From positions 2,418,001-2,482,000 of the forward strand of contig NZ_CP030055.1 of NCBI RefSeq assembly GCF_015291645.1: a stretch of 64,000 nucleotides of DNA, in the 5' to 3' direction. This DNA is from Bradyrhizobium sp. CCBAU 53340. GTDB lineage: Bacteria > Pseudomonadota > Alphaproteobacteria > Rhizobiales > Xanthobacteraceae. The notes under the pieces were generated by a model, which worked only from the letters and a program-made list of their open reading frames with translations, made no database searches and was not told where the DNA came from. Of the stretch, positions 25,916 through 35,028 are shown piece after piece (position 1 is the first letter of the stretch; each line of letters opens with the position of its first letter). The translations under genes and the position numbers were made by a program.

Positions 25916-27496
25916 ATGCGCAACGCGCTTATCGTGCGCCCAGGGACCGATTTGCTAGCTCCGACTAGTGAGGGGCGCGCTGCTCAGTACGTGCGGATGT
26001 CTACGGAACATCAGCGTTATTCGACCGAAAACCAGGCGGCAGCCATCGCCGTGTATGCCGCACAGCGTGGTCTCGCGATCGTTCGCACTTACAAGGATGA
26101 GGGTCGTAGTGGGCTTCGCATTCAAGAGAGAGAGGGCCTGAGGGAGCTAATTGATGACGTGCGAAGCGGCCGAACAGACTTCGATCACACCCTTGTTTAC
26201 GACGTGAGCCGATGGGGGCGATTCCAGGACACTGATGAAGGCGCATACTACGAGTTCACGTGCCGTCAGGCAGGAATCAAGGTCTGCTATTGTGCTGAAG
26301 AGTTCGACAACGATGGGGGCATGATCGCGAGCATTCTGAAAAATCTCAAGCGGGTCATGGCGGCCGAATACTCAAGGGAGCTCTCGGTCAAAGTTCATGC
26401 TGGAGCCTGCCGTGTCGCCAGCCTCGGATTCAAGCAGGGCGGCCCCGCCGGCTATGGCCTGCAGCGGGAGCTGATCGATGAGGGCGGCTCTTCAAAGGGC
26501 ATCTTGTTAAAGGGCCAACGCAAGCACTTGCAGACCGATCGGGTCCTGATCCGGCCCGGATCGGAGAACGAGCAGCGCATCGTTGCGCGGATTTTTAGGG
26601 AGTTTGTCGTTCATCGTCGTTCCCGAGGCTCAATATTACGCTGGCTCAATAGCGAGCAAGTTCCCAATCATAGAGGAACACCGTGGTCCTATGGGATGGT
26701 TCGTCAAGTTTTGAGTAACGAGGCGTATATTGGAAATAGTGTTTACAATCGGTCTTCTTGCCGACTGAAACAGGTGAGAAAGCCGAATCCGCCAGAGCAA
26801 TGGATACGGGCCACTGGTTTGTTCGAGCCAGTCGTTGACAAAAGCATCTTCCAAAAAGCTCAGACGCTCTTGAATGAAAAAGAAGGTCGTTGGTCGAACG
26901 AGTGGCTCTTAGAGAAGTTGCGAGAGAAACTCGCTGCGAATGGGAAGCTGAGCGCCTCGTTACTAGCTGCGTCCGATAATATGCCCTCCGCCGCATTATA
27001 TGCGCATCGGTTTGGTAGTCTGAGGGAAGCTTTTCGCAGGGTCGGCTATGTTGATTGTGAGAGGAACTACGACTATGCAGATGCGCGAAAGTACTCCGAA
27101 ACTGAGTTGGCCAGGCAGGTAGATGCCGTCGTTACGCGCATCAAAGCGCGAGGCGTTAACGCCGCATTTGATCCACAAGCCGCAGTGCTGACACTTGCCG
27201 GCACGCTGGCGATATCGGTGCGGATGGCGCGTTACTACGTTGGTGGAAGCCACGCACCCTGCTGGTTGGTTCATCGACGCGCGATCGAGCCCGCCGGACA
27301 CATTCTTGCCCTTCGCTTGGACAAAGAGACAAATAGGAAAGTTATCGACTACTTCCTCATGCCACTCGACGAAATGGCGAAACACGCGATCGCCCTCACG
27401 GAGACGGCTCGCTCCCGATTTGCTGTATATCGTTGCGCAACAGTCGATGATGCTGTGCGTGCTGTCATCCAGAAAGTTGCCGTTCTGCTGACCTAA
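25916..27496 (+). CDS. Serine recombinase (resolvase/invertase family, large type)
   Basis: A 526-residue site-specific recombinase. The N-terminal catalytic domain begins RAAQYVRMSTEHQRYSTENQ with the nucleophile Ser29, then DEGRSG and YDVSRWGRFQDTDE. A recombinase domain follows (GYGLQRELIDEG, SILRWLNSEQVPNHRGTPWSYGMVRQVLSNEAYIG), and the C-terminal 200 residues are unassigned and low in cysteine. Start ATG 25916 has GGAGG six bases upstream. Length fits complete large serine recombinases. Such enzymes insert or excise mobile elements, so it is the best candidate for the mobility gene of this region. Confidence 0.85.
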   Translation: MRNALIVRPGTDLLAPTSEGRAAQYVRMSTEHQRYSTENQAAAIAVYAAQRGLAIVRTYKDEGRSGLRIQEREGLRELIDDVRSGRTDFDHTLVYDVSRWGRFQDTDEGAYYEFTCRQAGIKVCYCAEEFDNDGGMIASILKNLKRVMAAEYSRELSVKVHAGACRVASLGFKQGGPAGYGLQRELIDEGGSSKGILLKGQRKHLQTDRVLIRPGSENEQRIVARIFREFVVHRRSRGSILRWLNSEQVPNHRGTPWSYGMVRQVLSNEAYIGNSVYNRSSCRLKQVRKPNPPEQWIRATGLFEPVVDKSIFQKAQTLLNEKEGRWSNEWLLEKLREKLAANGKLSASLLAASDNMPSAALYAHRFGSLREAFRRVGYVDCERNYDYADARKYSETELARQVDAVVTRIKARGVNAAFDPQAAVLTLAGTLAISVRMARYYVGGSHAPCWLVHRRAIEPAGHILALRLDKETNRKVIDYFLMPLDEMAKHAIALTETARSRFAVYRCATVDDAVRAVIQKVAVLLT

Positions 27497-28923
27497 AGAG
27501 CGCCCATTCTATCGGTTCTTCTGCCGGACAGCTCCTCCTACTTTCAAGAAAGAGATCTTGCGTTGCTGCTGGAAGCGTCGAACTGTCGGAACGGAAAGGA
27601 TGCTTGCGACTTGCGCTATAGTGAGCAGCTCAGATCCGGTGGTGCTTGGTCAGTCCGCTTCGATAAGGCTCGGCAGGGCTCTCGCTAATTCCGAGGCAGA
27701 GGTTCAGATAGCCTTTGGAGACCACGATCGCTGATGCGCGCCAGGATGCGTCCGTCGACGCAGCGATCGTGAGATCAACTGCCAAAGAGTTGCTGTCGAA
27801 ATCGCCGCTCGATGAGGCGAATTTGGTGCGTCCGAAGACTCGGACAATTGCCTGACGATTGGACGCCATCCAAGACGAGATGGTCCTCGCAACGACAGCG
27901 AGACCAACTGGCGACGGGTGTTGAGGCGGACGTTTTGCGGAACTAAAGGAGGTCGCAACGGATTCCACGCGCCCCGAGAGACTGATAACTGCTTCCGCTG
28001 CGACGGTCGGCGTTGCGATAGCGAGACCCACCAGCAACAGGGTAGTGAAGGCCAGGAGATACTCCAGGGCATTCGCAGGGAGCAGTGGATATCGCGCCTG
28101 GAGCTAGACCTCTTCCCAAGACCCTGACAAGAGCTCTCATAACTGCGGCCGCCTGGGGCGGATTCGGCGCGCACGATCTGCAATCGAGTCGGCCAATCCT
28201 AATGTCTTAGCTCAGATGTGTTGATCACGAGCAGCAGGATACTAACAGCGCCGTGGCGGCGCGTGCTAAAAGCATTGACCTGCTCTTGGTTTCTACCCTT
28301 CTGCACAAAGCTGTCACTTGTTGAGAAGGAAGGATAAGCAGCAATGCAACGGAGAATTCTGCGTTCGAAAGGTCAGCTGATCGGTCGTTAATTGCAATTA
28401 ACCCATCAGCGCTTTGGACATCGGCGAATCAATGTATCGTTGATGGGAAGAGCCGAGTAGTTGGGTAACAATGAGAGAAGCCGACGCACAGAACTAGTGC
28501 TACGCACGTTTGGGCGGCCCACATCCCACATCCTATCGCCGCTCACGAACTATGGGATGTTCGTTGGATCTGCGTCTGCGGAGTGTCGCGCCCGATGCTC
28601 ATGCTTTTGCCCTCTTGGCAAGACCCGACAGATTTTTGATTGTTTGATGAAAGCGATGTGGTTCGCGACTCGCGTCAGCGAGTCCTGCATCGGAGTTTGC
28701 CCCTCTCATGCTTTTCGACCCAGTGCGCATGAGGAAGGGGATTTAATGAACGGCAGACTGTTCGAAAAAAAGTTTGACTGCACCAGAGCACGTTTACTTC
28801 CCAGAAGGGAGAAAATTATCAGCTTCAGAAAGGGGTGATCATAATTGTCTTCCTGATTCTTCGAACAAGCCACATCTACACCTACACCTACACCTACACC
28901 CACGAACACCGGAGTGAGACTGA
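27497..28923. other. Long gene-poor stretch after the serine recombinase
   Basis: About 1.4 kb with no confident gene. On the minus strand a frame at 27630-28037 continues upstream without ATG and starts with a signal-peptide-like run (LAFTTLLLVGLAIATPTVAAEA), so a decayed exported protein is possible. A plus-strand frame at 28461-28838 lacks family features. Four CTACAC units lie at its right end. Confidence 0.4.
28876..28899 (+). repeat. Short tandem repeat, four units of CTACAC
   Basis: Four exact 6-base units lie 24 bases before the next start codon. Copy number could vary and alter spacing to the promoter. Confidence 0.85.
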
Positions 28924-29787
28924 ATGAAAGGCGACATGCAGAGAAAAGCGGCGCATCCGTTAGGTGAAAAGCTGCCAGCCCACGTCATCGGCTTCTTCAC
29001 CGAACCAGCTCTTCTGAAGGACGAAAATTCTTCTCTCTATTGGGACATGGTTTCAGTCTTGATCGAGGAGCAACAGCCGGACACATTCCTCGATTGGATC
29101 CGCATACGAGACTTTGCCAGTAACCTTTGGGAAGAGAGTGTCTTTCAACGCATTACACATGCCTTAATCAGCGGCGGACGGCTCCTGGCAGTGCAACAAT
29201 TCCTTGAGGAGATTGCCCCAGGCGAGGAGGGCGTTGGAGGACTCCTTAGAATCAGAGCTACTGATACGCCCGCTCATAAGGCCGCCAGGTTTTTTAGCGC
29301 CAAGAAAAGTGAGAGCGAGGAAATCCGCTCTCGGCTGGCAAAGTATGGTGTAGGGGAAGCGGTGCTCTTCGCCCGATCAGCACAGAATAACATTGATGCC
29401 ATCCTGAAGTTTGAGCGGATGGGCGCCACACGGGTACGCGGTCGCCGAAAGCTTCAAAAAGAAATGAAGCGGCGCCTGGCTTCTCGACAGGTCCTACCTT
29501 CCCAAGTAGCGAAATCAGAATCGCAAACAGACGTAGCCACAAGTCACCTCGAGCCTACGCGAGCGATGCAACCGAGAACGAACGACAATTCGAAAGCGCA
29601 TCATCATGCTGGCGCCCAGCCTCGCCAAGAACTGCAGAGGTCAGCGACATGCGGGAATGGGATCAATGAAATCGCTCAGTGCGGGTCTTGCCAAGAGGTG
29701 GAATCGCACCCGGATGGAGATCAGCAACCTCTGGAGTTTAAATTCGAAATGATCGATGAGGTAGGCATCCATCACCATGGCCAGTGA
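28924..29787 (+). CDS. Unknown protein, first of a two-gene unit
   Basis: A 287-residue soluble protein. The N-terminal 160 residues look folded and helical (LPAHVIGFFTEPALLKDENSSLYWDMV region); the rest is low-complexity, rich in Gln, His and Lys, with HHHAGAQ and a final VGIHHHGQ. A GGAGTGAG site precedes ATG 28924. It overlaps the next gene by 11 bases. I do not recognise a named family, though similar gene pairs occur in bradyrhizobial accessory regions in my recollection. Function unknown. Confidence 0.6.
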   Translation: MKGDMQRKAAHPLGEKLPAHVIGFFTEPALLKDENSSLYWDMVSVLIEEQQPDTFLDWIRIRDFASNLWEESVFQRITHALISGGRLLAVQQFLEEIAPGEEGVGGLLRIRATDTPAHKAARFFSAKKSESEEIRSRLAKYGVGEAVLFARSAQNNIDAILKFERMGATRVRGRRKLQKEMKRRLASRQVLPSQVAKSESQTDVATSHLEPTRAMQPRTNDNSKAHHHAGAQPRQELQRSATCGNGINEIAQCGSCQEVESHPDGDQQPLEFKFEMIDEVGIHHHGQ

Positions 29788-30190
29788 AAAGCAGATCCGG
29801 GCAAACCGCGAGAACGCGAAGCGTAGTACTGGGCCGAAGAGCCTGGCCGGGCGTTTAAAGTCGAGCCGCAATGCCCTGCGCCATGGTCTGTCAATTCCGG
29901 CGGCGGCGGATCATCCGTCGGGTGTGCGGCTAGATCCTCTTTTGCCGGAAGGCGCCAGTCAATTACAAAGGCTGGCTGTGCTGGATATGGTACGGGCTGA
30001 GAGCGAGCTGCAGCGGGTCGCCGCTGTGCGGAACGGGCTGCTGGCCGACCTGGATCTGCAATCTCCCTCGCTTCACCAGGTGTGGCGCTTGGCTGCCTTG
30101 GAGCGGTATGAATGCCGGGCCCGCAGGCAACGCCTTCGAGCGGAGGGCCGGCTTCGCGCAACAGAGCCAATGGACGATAATGTTGAGTGA
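29777..30190 (+). CDS. Unknown small basic protein, second of the two-gene unit
   Basis: A 137-residue protein. The N-terminus MASEKQIRANRENAKRSTGP, with a following SRNALRHGLS, is a pattern I associate with a widespread family of uncharacterised proteins in Bradyrhizobium and other proteobacteria, often near mobile elements. The middle is helical (LAVLDMVRAESELQRVAAVRN). It overlaps the previous gene by 11 bases. The N-terminal part is rich in Arg and Lys and could bind nucleic acid. Function unknown. Confidence 0.65.
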   Translation: MASEKQIRANRENAKRSTGPKSLAGRLKSSRNALRHGLSIPAAADHPSGVRLDPLLPEGASQLQRLAVLDMVRAESELQRVAAVRNGLLADLDLQSPSLHQVWRLAALERYECRARRQRLRAEGRLRATEPMDDNVE

Positions 30191-30214
30191 GCACGGGCGA
30201 AAAAGTTGGCAAAA

Positions 30215-30245
30215 CGAACCCAATTTTTCTTGTAAATTGAGTTCG
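30215..30245. terminator. Hairpin between convergent genes
   Basis: CGAAC-C-CAATTT (30215-30226) pairs with AAATTG-A-GTTCG (30234-30245) with one mismatch and a 7-base loop that adds to a T-rich run. It sits in the gap between convergent genes and may terminate both transcripts. Confidence 0.5.
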
Positions 30246-30254
30246 CAAAGTTCT

Positions 30255-31478
30255 CTACCGCTCGTCGGCGATCACCTTGCCGTCATTCGGCAGCGCCCCG
30301 GGGCTGACCAGCTCGACGGCGCCGCCGAGCTTGGTCACGGCCCGCAGGCTGCTGGCGATCTCTTCACGCAGCGCATCGCCTGATGCATCCGTCTCGGCTC
30401 TCAGCGTCATCGCATCGGCTTCGCCCTGGCGCGTGACGACGAGGCGCAGCCTCCCGAGCGCGGGATGGCGCTTGCCGATCTCGGCGATCTGCTCGGGACG
30501 GACGAACATGCCCTTGACCTTGGTGGTCTGATCGGCGCGGCCCATCCAGCCCTTGATGCGCATATTGGTCCGACCGCATGTGCTTAGCCCCGGCAGCGCC
30601 GCCGTGAGGTCGCCGAGCGCGAGACGTATCCAGGGGTGATGCGGATCGAGCGAGGTTACGACGATCTCGCCGACATCACCCGGTGCGACGGGATCGCCGG
30701 TGCCGGGCTTGACGATCTCCACGATCAGGTCCTCGTTGACGACCATGCCATCGCGCGCCGCGGTCTCGAAGGCAATGAGGCCGAGATCGGCGGTGCCAAA
30801 GGCCTGGTAGGCGTCGATGCCGCGCCCCTTGATCTCGGCCTGGAGCGAGGGCGGGAAGGCCGCGCCGGAAACCAACGCACGCTTGATCGAGGAGATGTCG
30901 CGGCCCGCGGCCGTTGCGGCGTCGAGCAGGATCTTCAGGAAGTCGGGCGTGCCGCTGTAACCTACCGGCCTGTAGGCGTCGATCAGCTCGATTTGCTGTT
31001 CGGTATTGCCGGGGCCGGCGGGGATTACGGCGCAGCCAAGCGCGCGCGCCGAGGCGTCGAAAATGAAGCCACCAGGGGTAAGGTGGTAGCTGAAGGTATT
31101 GAGCACGATGTCATCGGGCCGGAACCCGGCGGCAAACAAGGCTCGCGCACCGCGCCAGGGGTCGGCCTGCCGTCCCTCCGGCTCGAAGATCGGACCCGGG
31201 GAGGTGAAAAGACGGGCGAACGAGCCCGGGGCCGCCGCCACAAAGCCTCCGAAGGGCGCAGAGGCCTTGTGCAAGGCGGGCAATTCCGATTTGCGCAGCA
31301 CCGGAAGGCCCGCCAGCGCCGCCCTGGAGGTCACCGAGGCCGGATCGATGCCCCTGAGCCGCTCGGCATAGGCCGGTGCGGCCATCGCGCTGCGCAGCAC
31401 GTCCGGCAGACGGGCAAACAGATCGGCCTCGCGCGCCGCGTGCTCGCGTGTCTCGAGGGCGTCGTAATGGGCGGTCAT
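30255..31478 (-). CDS. Phenylacetate-CoA ligase-like (PaaK family) AMP-forming ligase
   Basis: A 407-residue member of the ANL superfamily related to PaaK. Landmarks are RLFTSPGPIFEPEG (substrate/ATP loop region), YSGTPDFLKILL, QAFGTADLGLIAFE in place of the usual YG-x-TE adenine motif, GEIVVTSL and a hinge followed by KGMFVRPEQIAEI, the C-terminal domain start. Family members activate aryl acids to CoA thioesters. It is close to, but not in, the Liv-type operon. The substrate is unknown; an aromatic or branched acid is inferred. Confidence 0.78.
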   Translation of the reverse strand: MTAHYDALETREHAAREADLFARLPDVLRSAMAAPAYAERLRGIDPASVTSRAALAGLPVLRKSELPALHKASAPFGGFVAAAPGSFARLFTSPGPIFEPEGRQADPWRGARALFAAGFRPDDIVLNTFSYHLTPGGFIFDASARALGCAVIPAGPGNTEQQIELIDAYRPVGYSGTPDFLKILLDAATAAGRDISSIKRALVSGAAFPPSLQAEIKGRGIDAYQAFGTADLGLIAFETAARDGMVVNEDLIVEIVKPGTGDPVAPGDVGEIVVTSLDPHHPWIRLALGDLTAALPGLSTCGRTNMRIKGWMGRADQTTKVKGMFVRPEQIAEIGKRHPALGRLRLVVTRQGEADAMTLRAETDASGDALREEIASSLRAVTKLGGAVELVSPGALPNDGKVIADER

Positions 31479-31564
31479 GGCAGTTCTTTCCGGGTTGGCA
31501 TCCGTTGCGCGCCGCCGCCCGCATGGGTATCAGACGGCCATTGGCGGGACGTGGAGAGGACGCG

Positions 31565-32719
31565 ATGGCGGACGAGAGCATCATTCCGGCGGACGAGATG
31601 GCCGGCGTCGTCGCGCGCCTGAAGCGCCGCATGATCGAGGACGCGATGCCGCTGTGGTCGACGGTCGGCTGGGACAGTGCCTCGGGTGGCTTCATCGATC
31701 GGCTGCACCGCGACGGCACGGCGGATGCCGCCGCGCCGCGGCGCGTGTTCGTGCAGGCCCGGCAAATCTATTGCTACGCCAAGGCGGCGCAGATGGGCTG
31801 GTATCCGCAAGGACGCAGCATCGCGCTGAAGGGGCTGGAGCACCTGCTGGCAAAAGCGAAGGCGCCGGACGGCAAGCCCGGCTATGTCCACCGCCTGACG
31901 CCCGATGGCGCGGTGCTGGATTCGCGGCGCGATGCCTATGACCACGCCTTCATTCTGTTTGCGCTGGCGACAGTCTATGCGCTCGACCAGGACGCGCAGA
32001 TCCGCGCCGAGATCGACGCGCTGCTTGCTTTCCTCGACGGCCATCTGCGCTCGCCACATGGCGGCGTTCACGAAGGCCTGCCGGTGTCGCTGCCGCGGCG
32101 GCAGAATCCGCAGATGCATCTGTTCGAGGCGATGATCGCGTGTTTCGACGCGACCCATGATCTGTCGTTCCAGAATCGCGCCGGCGAATTCTTCGCGCTG
32201 TTCCTCGCCAACCTCTACGACAAGCGCAAATGCGCGCTCGGCGAATATTTCGAGGAGGACTGGTCCAAGATCGAGCCTGTCAGCGTCGAGGCCGGCCACC
32301 AGGCGGAATGGGTCTGGCTGCTGAAGGGATTCGAGCGCATCACGGGCTGTCCGACCGGGCAGCGGCGCGCCGAGTTGCTGGCGACCGCGCTGCGCTATCG
32401 CGATGCGGCCACCGGCTGCCTCGTCGACGAGGGGGACGATGCCGGCAACATCCGCCGCGCGACGCGCCGGCTGTGGCCGCAGACCGAGATCGCGAAGGCG
32501 TGGATCGCGCAGGCCGAATCCGGCGAGGTGGGCGCGGCGGAGGAAGCGCGCGCGGCGCTGGTACGGCTCGAACGGCATTATCTCAGCCATCCCGTGCGGG
32601 GCGGCTGGTACGACCAGTTCGACAGCGACGGCAAATCGCTGATCGACACCATTCCTGCGTCGTCGTTCTATCATGTTCTCTGCGCGGTCACGGAAGCGGA
32701 GCAGGTTTTGGAGGGCTAG
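31565..32719 (+). CDS. AGE-family epimerase/isomerase
   Basis: A 384-residue (alpha/alpha)6-barrel protein of the N-acylglucosamine 2-epimerase / mannose isomerase family. Signature segments are GGFIDRLHRDG, RRVFVQARQIYCYAKAA, DAYDHAFILFALATVYAL with the catalytic His region, HLFEAMIACFDAT, and GHQAEWVWLLKGFERI near the C-terminus. ATG 31565 is the likely start; a longer frame to 31376 overlaps the divergent ligase. Members epimerise at C2 or isomerise aldoses and ketoses such as mannose and fructose. It ends four bases into the end of the facing ATPase gene. Confidence 0.8.
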   Translation: MADESIIPADEMAGVVARLKRRMIEDAMPLWSTVGWDSASGGFIDRLHRDGTADAAAPRRVFVQARQIYCYAKAAQMGWYPQGRSIALKGLEHLLAKAKAPDGKPGYVHRLTPDGAVLDSRRDAYDHAFILFALATVYALDQDAQIRAEIDALLAFLDGHLRSPHGGVHEGLPVSLPRRQNPQMHLFEAMIACFDATHDLSFQNRAGEFFALFLANLYDKRKCALGEYFEEDWSKIEPVSVEAGHQAEWVWLLKGFERITGCPTGQRRAELLATALRYRDAATGCLVDEGDDAGNIRRATRRLWPQTEIAKAWIAQAESGEVGAAEEARAALVRLERHYLSHPVRGGWYDQFDSDGKSLIDTIPASSFYHVLCAVTEAEQVLEG

Positions 32720-33555
32720 AGCCACCGTTTGCGCCGCTTGAAGCTCTTGAGGTTCTTGAAGCTCTTGCGCTGGTCGCCGGCGCCGCCAAGGTAGAATTCC
32801 TTGACGTCCTCGTTGTCGCGCAGTTCTTCCGCGGTCCCGTCGAGCACGACCTTGCCTTGCTCCATGATGTAGCCGTGGCTCGCCACCGACAGCGCGGCGC
32901 GCGCATTCTGCTCGACCAGGAGGATGGTGACACCTAGGTCGCGGTTGATCTTCTGGATGATGGAGAACACCTCCTTCACCAGCAGCGGCGACAGGCCCAT
33001 TGACGGCTCGTCCATCAGGATCATCTTCGGGCGCGCCATCAGCGCGCGGCCGATCGCCAGCATCTGCTGCTCGCCGCCGGAGAGATAGCCGGCAAGGCCG
33101 GTGCGCTCCTTCAGGCGCGGGAAATAGTTGAAGACCATGTCGAGGTCGGCGTCGACCTCGCGGTCCCTGCGGGTGAAGGCGCCGAGCTTGAGGTTTTCCA
33201 GCGACGTCATGTCGGCGACGATGCGCCGGCCTTCCATCACCTGGAAGATGCCGCGGCGGACGATCTTGTCGGGATCGACGCCGGCGATCGGCTCGCCCTC
33301 GAACAGGATCTCGCCGCGCGTGACCTCGCCGTCCTCGGTCTTGAGCAATCCCGAGATCGCCTTCAGCGTCGTCGACTTGCCGGCACCGTTGGCGCCCAGC
33401 AGCGCCACGATCGCGCCCTTGGGCACATCGAGGCTGAGGCCGCGCAGCACCAGGATGACGTCGTCATAGACGACCTCGATGTTGCGCACGGCGAGGAGGG
33501 GAGCGGGAGCCACGGCGGTCGGGGCGGTGCGAACTGCTTCTGCGGTCTGGGTCAT
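32716..33555 (-). CDS. Liv-type ABC transporter ATP-binding protein (LivF-like), operon 1
   Basis: A 279-residue ABC ATPase. Walker A is GANGAGKST, the signature is LSGGEQQMLAIGRAL, Walker B is MILMDEPSMGLSP, and VEQN is the H-loop region, as in LivF proteins. Last gene of the minus-strand operon that starts at 39867. It couples ATP hydrolysis to uptake through the LivH/LivM-like pair encoded upstream. A short tail (KSFKNLKSFKRRKRWL) is richer in Lys and Arg than usual. Confidence 0.9.
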   Translation of the reverse strand: MTQTAEAVRTAPTAVAPAPLLAVRNIEVVYDDVILVLRGLSLDVPKGAIVALLGANGAGKSTTLKAISGLLKTEDGEVTRGEILFEGEPIAGVDPDKIVRRGIFQVMEGRRIVADMTSLENLKLGAFTRRDREVDADLDMVFNYFPRLKERTGLAGYLSGGEQQMLAIGRALMARPKMILMDEPSMGLSPLLVKEVFSIIQKINRDLGVTILLVEQNARAALSVASHGYIMEQGKVVLDGTAEELRDNEDVKEFYLGGAGDQRKSFKNLKSFKRRKRWL

Positions 33556-33571
33556 GTGTCGAAACTCTCCG

Positions 33572-33675
33572 CTGTCGTCGCCCGGCTTGACCGGGCGACC
33601 CAGTATTCCAGAGACGCCGGAGATTCACGGAGAAGCCGCGGCGTACTGGATCCCCCGCGTTCGCGGGGGATGACA
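33572..33675. repeat. Palindromic intergenic repeat (Bradyrhizobium type)
   Basis: TCGCCCGG/CCGGGCGA with a 5-base loop (33578-33598) and TCCCCCGCG/CGCGGGGGA with a 2-base loop (33651-33670) flank a spacer, with CCAGTA and TACTGG as inner arms. It lies between the ATPase and binding-protein genes and may stabilise or attenuate the transcript. Confidence 0.75.
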
Positions 33676-33700
33676 TCTGTGCGTTTGGAGAATGCTGGGC

Positions 33701-34984
33701 TCACCAGCCCAGCAGCTCCGGCTTGCGCGGCAGCTCGACGGTCTTGACCTTCTCGAGCTTGATCGTGCCCTTGGCGATGAGGTCGTTGAGGTCGCCGTCG
33801 GTCGCGCCCGAGATCTTGGTGCGATAGAGGTCGACCTTCAGCGTGCCGCGATGGTCCTTGTCGGTCCAGGTCGAGGGATTGCAGACGCCTTCCATGCCTG
33901 CCGGCACCCAGTCCTTCTTCTGGTAGAAGCCCTTCACGACGTTGTCGCCGGTGGCGCCGCCGTTCTTGGCGGCCCAGTCGAGCGCCTCCTTCATGTAGAG
34001 CGCCGAGCAGACGGCGGCGATGTAGTGCACGGGCCGATAGACCTTGCCTGACGGGTCGGACATCTTGGAGATCTCCATCACCGTCTTCATGCCGGGCGCA
34101 TCACCGCCCCAGCTCACCGCGGTGCGCAGCGGGAAGATCACGCCGTTGGCGGCATCGCCCGCGGTCTTGGCGGCGTTCTCATCCATGCCCCAGACATTGC
34201 CGAGGAACTGGATTTCGACGCCGGCGGTCTTGCAGGCCTTCATCACCGAGATGTTGGAAGCCGCGGTGTTGCCGAGATAGGCGTAGTTGGCGCCCGAGGA
34301 TTTCAGGCTTAGGCACTGCGCGCTGTAGTCGCCCGGCGCCAGCGCGAACACCAGCGGCGGCAGCACCTCGAAGCCGAGCTCCTGCGCCATGGCTTCGCCG
34401 GCCGCCTTCGGTGCGTTGGGATAGGGATGGTTGGCGCCCATATGGACGAATTTCGGCTTGCCGGGCTTGCCCTTGGCCTTCCAGTCCTCGGCCGCCCACA
34501 TCAGCATCGCGCGTAGCGCGTCCGAATAGCTCGGACCATAGAAGAAATTATAAGGTGCGGGCTTGGCCTTGCCGCTGACGCCTTCGGGATCAGTCAGTGC
34601 GGCGGCATAAGAGCCGGAAAGGTCCGGGATCTTGTCCTGCGCGAGGAAGCCAGTCAGCGCCTCGGTATCGGCTGTGCCCCAACCCATGATCGCCGCGACC
34701 TTGCTGTCGGGGGCCGACCACTTCTTGTAGAGCGCGATCGCCTTCGGCACCTGGTAGCCGTAGTCGTTGGTGTCGACGTTGACCTGCTTGCCGCCGATGC
34801 CGCCATTCTTGTTGACCCAGGCAAAGGTGTCGGCGACGGCCTGGCCGTAGGGTGTGCCGACGTCGGAGGTGCCGCCGGAATAATCGGCAAGATGGCCGAT
34901 CGCGATCTGTGCCTGCGCGCTCGCCGAAAATGCGGCGATGGCGATTGCAAGCGATGCGGTGCTCAAAAAGGCCTTCATCTTCAT
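33701..34984 (-). CDS. Periplasmic substrate-binding protein of a Liv-type ABC transporter, operon 1
   Basis: A 427-residue type I periplasmic binding protein. It has a signal peptide (KAFLSTASLAIAIAAFSASAQA, cleavage likely after AQA), then IAIGHLADYSGGTSDVGTPYG as the first binding strand and loop. Unlike amino-acid binders it belongs to a longer group of about 420 residues, usually next to acyl-CoA ligases and likely to bind organic acids or aromatic compounds. It lies between the LivM-like permease and the LivF-like ATPase. The ligand is not known. Confidence 0.85.
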   Translation of the reverse strand: MKMKAFLSTASLAIAIAAFSASAQAQIAIGHLADYSGGTSDVGTPYGQAVADTFAWVNKNGGIGGKQVNVDTNDYGYQVPKAIALYKKWSAPDSKVAAIMGWGTADTEALTGFLAQDKIPDLSGSYAAALTDPEGVSGKAKPAPYNFFYGPSYSDALRAMLMWAAEDWKAKGKPGKPKFVHMGANHPYPNAPKAAGEAMAQELGFEVLPPLVFALAPGDYSAQCLSLKSSGANYAYLGNTAASNISVMKACKTAGVEIQFLGNVWGMDENAAKTAGDAANGVIFPLRTAVSWGGDAPGMKTVMEISKMSDPSGKVYRPVHYIAAVCSALYMKEALDWAAKNGGATGDNVVKGFYQKKDWVPAGMEGVCNPSTWTDKDHRGTLKVDLYRTKISGATDGDLNDLIAKGTIKLEKVKTVELPRKPELLGW

Positions 34985-35028
34985 GGGTCGGTTCCTCCGG
35001 TTTATTGTTTAAGTGCAGTGTCCCGAAC

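Noticed and set aside
28461..28838. 125-residue plus-strand frame as a gene
   Set aside because: No motifs, Cys/Arg-rich odd composition and no ribosome site at its ATG.
28876..28899. CTACAC repeats as a CRISPR-like array
   Set aside because: Six-base units with no spacers; simple tandem repeat only.
33572..33675. Repeat at 33.6 kb as a standard Rho-independent terminator
   Set aside because: Strong stems but no T-run, and similar elements occur in other intergenic positions, so it is a dispersed repeat.
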